Part shown: one piece after another, positions 51,937 through 60,771 of the stretch
How the letters are laid out: every line of letters starts with the position of its first letter
Position numbering within the stretch: position 1 is the stretch's first letter
Origin: Cystobacter fuscus
Lineage (GTDB): Bacteria > Myxococcota > Myxococcia > Myxococcales > Myxococcaceae
Assembly (NCBI RefSeq): GCF_002305875.1
Contig: NZ_CP022098.1
Span: 5,208,001-5,272,000, forward strand
Reading direction: 5' to 3'
DNA length: 64,000 bases
Program-made: the position numbers and the translations under genes
The notes under the pieces: model-generated
The model's input: only the letters and a program-made list of their open reading frames with translations
Database searches by the model: none
What the model was told of the DNA's origin: nothing

Positions 51937-52503
51937 ATGATCATCTGCCCCATGTGTGAGCACCAGCAGGCTCAGGGCATCGAGTGCGAAGTGTGTGGGA
52001 AGAAGCTCGCCGTGGCCGCGCCGATCGCGGTGGCGGTGGGCACGCTTCCGGAACTGGAGGGCACGCAGCTCGCGGGCGGCCGGGCGCCAGTGGCCGTGGC
52101 GGCGCTCCAGGAGCTGGAGCTGACACGCCAGGCGCCCGTACAGGCGGGGGCCGTCCAGCCGGTGGCCGAGCTGGACACGGGGCGCGCCGCCGCGGCGGGC
52201 AACGTCATGGTGTCGCCCATTCAAGACATGGACACGGGCCGCGCGCTCTCGGATGGACTGAGGACGGCGCTGCCCACCGGTCCCATCGTCTGCCGCTACT
52301 GCCGTACGCCGCAGGCCAGCGGCCTCATCTGCGAGCGCTGTGGCATGCGTCTGCCCAAGCTGCGCCAGACGGCTCCCGCGCCCTCGGCCGGGTCGGAGCT
52401 GGTGGCGGCGGGCGAGTGGACCAAGTGCACGAAGTGCCACACCCATACCCGCGCGGGCCGGGCCTGCGTGTCGTGCGGAACCCATGTTCCCGCGGCGGAT
52501 TGA
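51937..52503 (+). CDS. Zinc-ribbon protein with three CxxC pairs
   Basis: Protein of 188 residues. The zinc ribbons are ICPMCEHQQAQGIECEVCGK, CRYCRTPQASGLICERCGM and CTKCHTHTRAGRACVSCGT. Between the first and second lies an Ala/Gly/Val-rich region with repeated Leu-Glu-Leu segments. It probably binds nucleic acid or protein, but no named family is recognised. It is 6 bases before thrC and likely co-transcribed. Confidence 0.7.
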   Translation: MIICPMCEHQQAQGIECEVCGKKLAVAAPIAVAVGTLPELEGTQLAGGRAPVAVAALQELELTRQAPVQAGAVQPVAELDTGRAAAAGNVMVSPIQDMDTGRALSDGLRTALPTGPIVCRYCRTPQASGLICERCGMRLPKLRQTAPAPSAGSELVAAGEWTKCTKCHTHTRAGRACVSCGTHVPAAD

Positions 52504-52509
52504 GAGTCC

Positions 52510-53838
52510 ATGAGCACGTCTGATTTCCAGGCCGCGTATGCGTGCAGCGAGGGGTGCGGCTATCGCGCCTCGCTGCTCGAGGTCGTCTACCGCTGCCCGA
52601 AGTGTGATGGCCTGCTGGAGGTGGCGCACGACGTGGAGGCGCTGCGCTCGGTGTCCGCGGAGGAGTGGAAGCGGCGCTTCGCGCAGCGCTTCGGGTCCTC
52701 GCGGCTGCCGTACGCCTCGGGCGTCTGGGGCAAGCACGAGTGGGTGTATCCCCAGCTTCCCGTGGGGGACATCGTCTCGCTCGGAGAGGGGAGGGTGCCG
52801 CTCAAGCCGCTGCCGCGCATGGCGGCGGAGCTGGGGCTGGCGAGCCTGGACTTGAAGGAGTGCGGCGTGTCGCCGACGGGCAGCTTCAAGGACTGGGGCA
52901 TGACGGTCCTGGTGTCCGCGGTGAAGCACATGCGCGCCCGGGGCGTGCCCATCCGCGCGGTGGCGTGCGCGTCCACGGGAGACACCTCGGCGGCGCTGTC
53001 GGCCTATTGCGCGGCGGCGGGCATCCCCTCGGTGGTGTTCCTGCCCAGGAACAAGGTGTCCTTGTCGCAGCTCGTGCAGCCGGTGGCCAACGGGGCGCGG
53101 GTGCTGTCGCTCGACACGGACTTCGACGGCTGCATGAAGCTGGTGCAGCAGGTGACGCGCGACGCGGGCCTGTACCTGGCCAACTCCATGAACTCGCTGC
53201 GCATCGAGGGCCAGAAGGTGGTGGCCATCGAGTTGTGCCAGGACCTGGACTGGGAGCCGCCGGACTGGGTGGTGATTCCGGGCGGCAACCTGGGCAACGC
53301 GAGCGCCCTGGGCAAGGGCTTCGAGTTGATGCTCGCGCTGGGGCTCATCTCCAAGCGGCCGAGGATCGCCGTGGCCCAGGCCCAGCGCGCCAACCCGCTG
53401 GTGCGCTCCTTCCGGGGAGGCTTCGCGGAGCTGGTGCCCATGCAGGCCGAGCGCACGCTCGCCTCGGCCATCCAGATTGGCAACCCCGTGTCCTTCCGGC
53501 GCGCGGTGCGCATCCTCAAGGCCTTCAACGGCGTGGTGGAAGAGGCGACCGAGTCCGAGCTGGCCAACGCGGCGGCCCGGGCGGACCGCGAGGGCACCTT
53601 CACCTGTCCGCACACGGGCGTGGCGCTCGGCGCGCTGGAGAAGCTCGTGGCCCAGGGCGTCATTGCCCGGGGCTCGCGCGTGGCCGTGGTGTCCACGGCG
53701 CATGGCTTGAAGTTCCCGGACTTCAAGGTGGGCTACCACCAGGGCTCCCTGGCGGACGTGACGAGCCGGTTCTCCAACCCGCCCATCGATCTGCCCGCGA
53801 ACCTGGATGCCGTCCGCGGCGCCCTGTCCGATCTCTAG
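52510..53838 (+). CDS. thrC: Threonine synthase
   Basis: Protein of 442 residues that converts O-phosphohomoserine to threonine with PLP. The N-terminus has a small zinc-binding-like element (YACSEGCGYRASLLEVVYRCPKC), as in many bacterial ThrC proteins. The PLP lysine lies in PTGSFKDWGMT near 125, with the phosphate-binding glycine loop STGDTSAALSAY and the GGNLGNASA segment. The start ATG at 52510 is 6 bases after the zinc-ribbon gene. A hairpin follows. Confidence 0.95.
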   Translation: MSTSDFQAAYACSEGCGYRASLLEVVYRCPKCDGLLEVAHDVEALRSVSAEEWKRRFAQRFGSSRLPYASGVWGKHEWVYPQLPVGDIVSLGEGRVPLKPLPRMAAELGLASLDLKECGVSPTGSFKDWGMTVLVSAVKHMRARGVPIRAVACASTGDTSAALSAYCAAAGIPSVVFLPRNKVSLSQLVQPVANGARVLSLDTDFDGCMKLVQQVTRDAGLYLANSMNSLRIEGQKVVAIELCQDLDWEPPDWVVIPGGNLGNASALGKGFELMLALGLISKRPRIAVAQAQRANPLVRSFRGGFAELVPMQAERTLASAIQIGNPVSFRRAVRILKAFNGVVEEATESELANAAARADREGTFTCPHTGVALGALEKLVAQGVIARGSRVAVVSTAHGLKFPDFKVGYHQGSLADVTSRFSNPPIDLPANLDAVRGALSDL

Positions 53839-53867
53839 GAACTCCGAAGCAGGGGCGGTGCCCCGGC

Positions 53868-53894
53868 CCGGGAAGGCCTCGTTGCCCTTCCCGG
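53868..53894 (+). terminator. Hairpin after thrC
   Basis: CCGGGAAGG / CCTTCCCGG form nine perfect pairs with a 9-base loop. There is no T-run. It lies 30 bases after the thrC stop and before the promoter area of the next gene. Confidence 0.45.
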
Positions 53895-54029
53895 TGGTGG
53901 GGTCATGCGAAAAATAAGTTTTGCCTATGTTTCTCTAAATAACTGGTGTACACACGGTTCCCGGTGAATCCAGTTCTGGCGCGTCTTCCGTCCGGGAGGC
54001 GCCCATCACCTCACATCTCTGGAGAACAC

Positions 54030-54818
54030 ATGTTCAAGCGTCGGTACCTCGGTCTCGCGGCGGTGGGTCTGTTGACGGCGTGCGGTGCGCAGCCGGAAGT
54101 GGATGAGAGCCTTTCCTCGGACACGCTGGCCTCCACCGAGTCCACGGTCATCGTGGGCAGCGTGGATTGGAAGAGCAGCACGGCGCTGACCGGGACGCAG
54201 GCCACCCGGGCCAACGCGGTGGGCTATCTGTCCATCCCCGCGGTGGGCTCGCGCTGCACGGCGTGGCTGGTGTCGGATGACGTGCTCATCACCAACAACC
54301 ACTGCATCGGCAGCGCCTCCCAGGCCGCGGGCGCCAAGGCGTCCTTCAACTATATCGACGGCGTCGCCTCCGGCTCGCGCATCTATTACGACTGCTCCAC
54401 CTTCATCAAGACGTGGAGCAACCTGGACATGACCGCGCTGCGCTGCGCCGCGCTCAATGGCCAGAAGCCGGGGCAGGTGTACGGCAAGCTGACCGTCGCC
54501 AGCACCAACGCGGCCACCAACGCCAGCATCTACGTCCTCCACCAGAACTGCGACTACTACACCTCGTCCGGCTGCGCCCCGACGAAGAAGTTCTCCCCGG
54601 GCACCGTCCTGAACGCCAACTACAGCTCCACGGACGCGTCGTACAACGCGGACACGCTGGGTGGCTCCTCGGGCTCGCCGGTGCTCTCCACCTCCACCAA
54701 CGAGGTCATCGCGCTGCACCACTACGGCTTCGGTGGCAACTCGTCCGGCCGCGGCACGCACAACAGCGGCGTGCGCGCCACGCTCATCAAGTCGGCGCTG
54801 GCCGAGATCGGTCTGTGA
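54030..54818 (+). CDS. Secreted trypsin-like serine protease (lipoprotein)
   Basis: Protein of 262 residues. ATG at 54030 has GGAG five bases upstream. It starts with LAAVGLLTAC, a lipobox signal. The catalytic triad is visible: histidine in LITNNHCIGS, aspartate in LDMTALR and serine in GGSSGSPVLST. A pair of further cysteines (NCDYYTSSGC) may form a disulfide. It belongs to the S1-like trypsin group and acts outside the cell or on the outer membrane. The 190 bases upstream include an unusually A+T-rich stretch at 53910-53945, probably its promoter. Confidence 0.85.
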   Translation: MFKRRYLGLAAVGLLTACGAQPEVDESLSSDTLASTESTVIVGSVDWKSSTALTGTQATRANAVGYLSIPAVGSRCTAWLVSDDVLITNNHCIGSASQAAGAKASFNYIDGVASGSRIYYDCSTFIKTWSNLDMTALRCAALNGQKPGQVYGKLTVASTNAATNASIYVLHQNCDYYTSSGCAPTKKFSPGTVLNANYSSTDASYNADTLGGSSGSPVLSTSTNEVIALHHYGFGGNSSGRGTHNSGVRATLIKSALAEIGL

Positions 54819-54850
54819 GGGACGGCGGCGTGAGCCGCTGAAGTCCAGGG

Positions 54851-54892
54851 GAGGCGCCCGGGGTGGAACCCGCCACCGCTCCGAGGCGCCTC
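54851..54892. terminator. Bidirectional terminator hairpin
   Basis: GAGGCGCC (54851-54858) and GGCGCCTC (54885-54892) pair perfectly, with GGTGG / CCACC inside. It lies between the convergent genes ending at 54818 and 54902. Confidence 0.65.
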
Positions 54893-54901
54893 TTCGTGCG
54901 T

Positions 54902-55981
54902 CTATGTTCCGGGTACCAGCCCATACAACGTGGTGATTTCACGCGAGCGCGCCGCGTGGAGCGGATCGCTCCGGTCCTTCGCCTTGGAGTGGCGGGCCGG
55001 GGTGGAGCGCTTCCACTTCACGCGCAGCCCCCGCCGCGCGAACTGCTCGTCGAGCCATTCCGGGGCGCGCAGGCCCAGCAGCACCGCGAGATCCGAGAGC
55101 ACCAGCAGCCCCTCGCCTCCGGGATTCAGGTGCTCGGCCAGCCCGTCGAGAAAGCCCAGGAGGAAGCGGTTGTCCTCGTCGAACACCGCCCGGTCCACCC
55201 GGTTCTTCGGGGGCTCGGGAATCCACGGGGGGTTGCTCACGACGAGGTCCGCCTTGCCGGGCGGGAAGAGGTCCGTCTCGAGCACCTCGAAGCGCTTGGA
55301 CAGGCCGAGTCGCTCGGCGTTCTCCCGGGCGCACGCCACGGCGCGTGAATCGCAATCGGTCGCGGTCACCGAGGCCGCGCCCCGCTGCAACAGCAGGAAG
55401 GACAGCACCCCGGTGCCCGTGCCCACGTCGAACACCCGTTTGCCCTTCACGTCGGTGACGGACAGGAACAGCTCCACGTAGTCGGTGCGCGTGGGCAGGT
55501 AGACGCCGTAGTGGGGATGCAGCCGGCCCGAGAGCCCCGGCACCTCCAGCCCCTTGCGCCGCCACTCCGTGGCCCCGAGCATGCCCAGCAGCGTCTTGAG
55601 GGACACGTGCGTCGTGTCGGCGTCGGGCTCGCCCCACACCTGGCGGCACGCCTCGGCGACGTCGGGCGCGCGTTTGACCTGGAGCCGGTAGTCGCGGTCG
55701 AGCGCCACCACGATGCGTGACAGGGTCTCGTGTTCGAGCTGCCGTGCCCGGCGCTCGGCGCGGAAGGCGTCCAGGGGAGAGCGGGCCTGGGGCGGGTCGG
55801 GAAGGCGGCGGGCCATGGCGCCCACGAGCTGCTTCGCGTTGTGGAAGTCCCCCGTGTACAGCAGGTACTCGCCCCGCCGCACCCGCCGCAAGGCCGCGTC
55901 CGCGGTGAGGCGGTCATCCACGGGAGAGAGCCGCGAGGGGGCGGGTTCGTCGCTTTCTGAACGCCAACGCGTGGAATCCAT
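54902..55981 (-). CDS. SAM-dependent methyltransferase (NPPW type)
   Basis: Protein of 359 residues. VFDVGTGTGVLSFLLLQRGA is the SAM-binding loop and VVSNPPWIP is the NPPY/W motif of enzymes that methylate a glutamine, adenine or cytosine nitrogen (PrmC/HemK-like or RNA methyltransferase). The N-terminal 170 residues (YLLYTGDFHNAKQL and SGRLHPHYGVYLPTRTDY) are an extra domain, with the last part reminiscent of target binding. The substrate is not determined. ATG at 55981. Confidence 0.75.
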   Translation of the reverse strand: MDSTRWRSESDEPAPSRLSPVDDRLTADAALRRVRRGEYLLYTGDFHNAKQLVGAMARRLPDPPQARSPLDAFRAERRARQLEHETLSRIVVALDRDYRLQVKRAPDVAEACRQVWGEPDADTTHVSLKTLLGMLGATEWRRKGLEVPGLSGRLHPHYGVYLPTRTDYVELFLSVTDVKGKRVFDVGTGTGVLSFLLLQRGAASVTATDCDSRAVACARENAERLGLSKRFEVLETDLFPPGKADLVVSNPPWIPEPPKNRVDRAVFDEDNRFLLGFLDGLAEHLNPGGEGLLVLSDLAVLLGLRAPEWLDEQFARRGLRVKWKRSTPARHSKAKDRSDPLHAARSREITTLYGLVPGT

Positions 55982-56097
55982 CCCGGGTCCCTATCCCGGC
56001 TCCAGGCACTCATGCAACGCCAGGGTAGGGGCTTGTGGGACTCCCGGAGCGCGAGCTTCTCGACGCGCCCCCCGGGTTCCGCTAGGTTCGCCGCCCC

Positions 56098-56436
56098 GTG
56101 AGCGCAGATACGCAGAACCTTCGTGAGCAGTTCGATCGCCTCCAGGAGGCCTTGTCCACCCGCCAGAGCACCGAGCTTTTCGCTCATGCCGGGCTCGCCT
56201 TCATCGTGGCGATCATCCTCGGCGGCGCGACGGGCAAGCTCTTCTGGGACTCGACCCGCGCCCCGTATGTGGCGTGGCTCGGCCTCGCCGCGACGGTGGG
56301 ACTGCTCGTCTACGGGCTGCTGCGGCTGAGCAAGGCGCGCACGGTGCTGGCCGACGAGCTGGCGCGCTACGCGACGATGATGGAGCTGCGCCGCCAGTTG
56401 CGCCTGGATGATCCCTCGGCGTTGTTGCCCCGGTGA
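56098..56436 (+). CDS. Small membrane protein preceding tmk
   Basis: Protein of 112 residues with two membrane helices (AGLAFIVAIILGGATGKLF, YVAWLGLAATVGLLVYGLL). The N-terminal part (LREQFDRLQEALS) is a short helix. GTG start at 56098. The last bases overlap the tmk start as GTGA, so the two are coupled. It is unknown but probably conserved in this lineage. Confidence 0.65.
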   Translation: MSADTQNLREQFDRLQEALSTRQSTELFAHAGLAFIVAIILGGATGKLFWDSTRAPYVAWLGLAATVGLLVYGLLRLSKARTVLADELARYATMMELRRQLRLDDPSALLPR

Positions 56437-57107
56437 GCCCCGTGTCCGACGCCCGCCGACGCGGTCTGCTCATCGTCCTGGAAGGACTCGACGGCGCGGG
56501 CACCACCACCCAGGTGGAGCGGCTGGCCGCGGCCCTCAAGGCCGAGGGCCATTCCGTCCTCACCACGCGCGAGCCCTCGGACGGGCCGGTGGGGGTGCTC
56601 ATCCGTCAGGCCCTCACGGGCCGGGTGGTGCTCCCCGGCGGCGCGGGGCCCCTGGCGCCCGAAACGCTCGCGTTGCTCTACGCGGCGGACCGGACGGATC
56701 ACCTGCGCGCCCGGGTCCTGCCCGCGTTGGAGGCGGGGCAGGTGGTCCTCAGTGACAGATCCGTGCTCTCGTCGCTCGCCTACCAGGGCGCGTCACTGCC
56801 CATGGAGTGGGTGGAGGCCATCAACTCGCACGCCATCCCCGCGGACCTGACGCTCTTCGTGCAGGTGTCCATCGAGGTGGCGGCGCGGCGCCGGGCGGCA
56901 CGCGGCGGGCCGGAGGAGCTCTTCGACGCGGAGGAGAAGCAGCGCCGCATCTCCCAGCAGTACGAGGCCGCCATCGCCCTGCGGGGCGCGCGCGAGCACG
57001 TGGTGCGCATCGATGGGGATGGCTCCGTGGAGGCGGTGACCGCGGCGTGCCTGGCGCGCGTGCGGGAGTTGCTCGCGCGCGAGCCCGGGCGGGCGCCGGT
57101 ACGCTAG
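56433..57107 (+). CDS. tmk: Thymidylate kinase with variant P-loop
   Basis: Protein of 224 residues that phosphorylates dTMP to dTDP. The motifs are VLEGLDGAGTTTQVERL, where the usual GAGKTTQ P-loop lysine is threonine, then DRSVLSSLAYQGASLPMEWVE and a LID-type region rich in arginines. The lysine loss should affect ATP handling, though the same variant is known to me in some tmk-like proteins. GTG start at 56433, overlapping the preceding gene. The CinA-like gene follows after 13 bases. Confidence 0.85.
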   Translation: MSPVSDARRRGLLIVLEGLDGAGTTTQVERLAAALKAEGHSVLTTREPSDGPVGVLIRQALTGRVVLPGGAGPLAPETLALLYAADRTDHLRARVLPALEAGQVVLSDRSVLSSLAYQGASLPMEWVEAINSHAIPADLTLFVQVSIEVAARRRAARGGPEELFDAEEKQRRISQQYEAAIALRGAREHVVRIDGDGSVEAVTAACLARVRELLAREPGRAPVR

Positions 57108-57120
57108 AGTGCCCCCCCTC

Positions 57121-57867
57121 ATGGCTTCCTCGGGCGCTGCGGCGATCATCATCGGCAACGAAGTCCTCACGGCGAAGGTGGTGGACGCCAATGGTCCCCT
57201 CCTCATCCAGCGGCTGCGCGAGGTGGGCGTTGCCCTGCGCTCGCTGGAGATCGTCCCCGACGAAGTGGACGCCATCGTGGACGCGGTGGCCCGGGCCCGC
57301 TTGAAGGCCCGGTATGTCTTCACCAGCGGTGGCATCGGCCCCACACACGACGACGTGACGGTGCGCGCGGTGGCGCTGGCCATGGGCCGTCAGGTGGTGC
57401 GGCTGCCCGTGATGGTGGAGCTCATCCAACAGAGGAGCCGGGAGCGGGGCCTGGAGCACGTGTCGCCCGAGACGCTGCGGCTCGCCGACGCCCCCGAGGG
57501 CGCGGAGCTCCTCGCGGTGGCCGGCGGTGGGTTTCCGGTGCTCACGGTGGAGGACGTGTTCCTCCTGCCCGGCGTGCCGCAGCTCTTCCGCGTGCAGCTC
57601 GAGGCGGTGCTCTCGCGGCTCAGTGGCTCGCCCGTGTACCTGCGCGTGCTGTACCTGGGGGTGGGCGAGAGCGCGGTGGCGGGCGTGTTGGATCGTGTGG
57701 CATTGGACATGCCCCATGTGTCGATTGGCTCGTACCCGATGTTCGATCCTTCACTGGACTATCAGGTGAAGGTGACGGTGGAGAGCGGGGAGCGTGACTC
57801 GGTGGAGGAAGCCCTCGCCCGGCTCCAGGAGGGCCTTCCCACGGGCTCGGTTCTGCGCACCGGGTAG
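57121..57867 (+). CDS. CinA-like molybdopterin-binding domain protein
   Basis: Protein of 248 residues with the MoCF-type fold of the CinA N-terminus: AAIIIGNEVLTAKVVDAN, VFTSGGIGPTHDDVT and PGVPQLF. It lacks the C-terminal CinA pyridine-nucleotide amidase domain, so it is a short version, found in FAD- or NMN-related enzymes. ATG at 57121 is preferred to the GTG at 57109. Confidence 0.85.
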   Translation: MASSGAAAIIIGNEVLTAKVVDANGPLLIQRLREVGVALRSLEIVPDEVDAIVDAVARARLKARYVFTSGGIGPTHDDVTVRAVALAMGRQVVRLPVMVELIQQRSRERGLEHVSPETLRLADAPEGAELLAVAGGGFPVLTVEDVFLLPGVPQLFRVQLEAVLSRLSGSPVYLRVLYLGVGESAVAGVLDRVALDMPHVSIGSYPMFDPSLDYQVKVTVESGERDSVEEALARLQEGLPTGSVLRTG

Positions 57868-57930
57868 TCGCCACGGGGGGTCAGGCATGGTAGCTGGGGT
57901 TCGAACGGACCATCGTCCGAGGAGAAACCC

Positions 57931-59043
57931 ATGTCCGAACCACTCGACCCGCCGTCCTCTGGGCCGGATGAGGCCCTCTCGGACTACGCCGTGCTGGCGC
58001 GGCGCTGGGTCCAGCAGGGCTGGCTGCTGCGCGCCATCGCCCTGTGCAAGATCATCCTCCGGCTCGAACCGGATCACATGCCGACGCGCCGGCTGCTGTC
58101 GGAACTCGATGCCCGGCGCCTGGATCCCTTCGCCATGCCCGCGGGCCCCGCCGTGCCGATGCCCTCCAACCTGGAGAGGGATCTGCCCGTGGGTGCCTCC
58201 GAGCGCAAGCCGGCCTCCGCCTCCCTGCTGGCCCGGCTCGGCCGGTGGGAGTTCCAGACGGTGCTCGAGTCCCTGGAGCTGAGGGACTTCCATGCCGGGG
58301 AGATGGTCGTGGAGGAGGGCACCCCGGGAGACTCGCTGTTCGCCATCGTGGAGGGGAGCGTGGAGGTGGTGCGCACCCTGAAGTCGGGCCGGCGGCGCAC
58401 CGTGGCCCTGCTGGGCGAGGGGGACTTCTTCGGGGAGATGTCGCTCTTGTCCCACGTGCCGCGCGTCGCGAGCGTCAAGGCCTTCGAGCGCACGGCGGTC
58501 CTGGAGCTCAAGCGCGAGCGCCTGGAGCGGATCGCCCAGCGCCATCCGTCCGTGGAGGAGGTACTGCGCGGCTACCAGCGCGAGCGCCTGCTCGACAACG
58601 TGCTGCGCGCCAACTCCCTCTTCCGGCTGCTGTCGAGCGCGCAGCTGGAGGCCCTGTCCCACGAATTCCAGCTCCGGGCCATGCCCGCGGGCTCGATCCT
58701 GTTGCAGCAGGGGCAGCCCGTGGACTCGCTGTACCTGCTGCTCCAGGGCCAGTGCCAGGCGATGCACCAGCACCCGGAGCACGGCGAGCAGGTGCTGCGC
58801 ACGCTGGAGGAGGGGGACATGTTCGGGGAGATCGCCCTGCTGCTCGGCTTTCCCGCCACCGCCACCGTCCGTGCGAACACGCCCTGCATGCTGCTGCGGC
58901 TGGATCACGCCGTCTGCGAGCAGCACCTGATCGAGCAGCCCGAGGTGCGTGATGCGCTCTCGCGCCTGAGCACGGAGCGCCTGATGCACACCGCCAGCTT
59001 CTTGTGGGATCCGCTGTCGGCCACGCCCGTGCGGCGCTCCTGA
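57931..59043 (+). CDS. Protein with two cyclic-nucleotide-binding domains
   Basis: Protein of 370 residues. A short helical N-terminal segment (YAVLARRWVQQGWLLRAIAL) resembles a TPR-type motif. Two cNMP-binding domains follow (about 110-225 and 225-345), each with the FGEMSLL or FGEIALL pattern and matching core. The arginine expected to hold the phosphate appears in VPRVASV in the first; the second has PATATV, so it may not bind nucleotide. There is no output domain. ATG at 57931 follows GAGGAG. Confidence 0.8.
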   Translation: MSEPLDPPSSGPDEALSDYAVLARRWVQQGWLLRAIALCKIILRLEPDHMPTRRLLSELDARRLDPFAMPAGPAVPMPSNLERDLPVGASERKPASASLLARLGRWEFQTVLESLELRDFHAGEMVVEEGTPGDSLFAIVEGSVEVVRTLKSGRRRTVALLGEGDFFGEMSLLSHVPRVASVKAFERTAVLELKRERLERIAQRHPSVEEVLRGYQRERLLDNVLRANSLFRLLSSAQLEALSHEFQLRAMPAGSILLQQGQPVDSLYLLLQGQCQAMHQHPEHGEQVLRTLEEGDMFGEIALLLGFPATATVRANTPCMLLRLDHAVCEQHLIEQPEVRDALSRLSTERLMHTASFLWDPLSATPVRRS

Positions 59044-59055
59044 GCGGCCTGACCG

Positions 59056-59163
59056 CTACGCCGCGTCCGGGGGATTCGTCGGGGCATCCAGCTCCACGGG
59101 CCCCTGGCCCTGGCGGAGCGTGGAGTGGCGGTAGCCATAGGCGAAGTAGATGACGAGCCCTGG
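59056..59163 (-). pseudogene. 3' remnant of an amino-acid permease gene
   Basis: The minus-strand frame reads PGLVIYFAYGYRHSTLR followed by QGQGPVELDAPTNPPDAA and a TAG stop. The first part is the typical end of APC-family amino-acid permeases, with the last membrane helix and FAYGYRHS. Nothing upstream of this exists: it joins unrelated sequence near 59163. The rest of the gap up to asnS (59164-59366) shows no gene. Confidence 0.65.
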
Positions 59164-59366
59164 AAGAGAGAACGCATGGGTGGGGGGCGATTAGCACGAT
59201 CCCCCCGTCGGAGCTCGCCGCGCGACGGGGGGGGCGGGGCGTGTTCGGGCCCCGGGAGGCGTCCGTTCCCCGGCGGGGGCCATTCATGGGGCTTGTCCTC
59301 GGGCCAGCGGACGGCTAACTCCGCGTTCTTCAGAGGGACAGGGTTTCACGAGGAAGGAAGGCCGTC

Positions 59367-60767
<1,401 letters not shown>

Positions 60768-60771
60768 GCCT

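Noticed and set aside
53911-53945. Specific -35/-10 promoter in the A+T-rich tract before the serine protease
   Set aside because: The best TTGCCT and TAAATA boxes are only about 9 bases apart, too close for a standard promoter, so only the A+T-rich tract was noted.
59164-59366. T-box or other leader before asnS
   Set aside because: No T-box sequence, specifier loop or terminator/antiterminator pair could be seen in this stretch.
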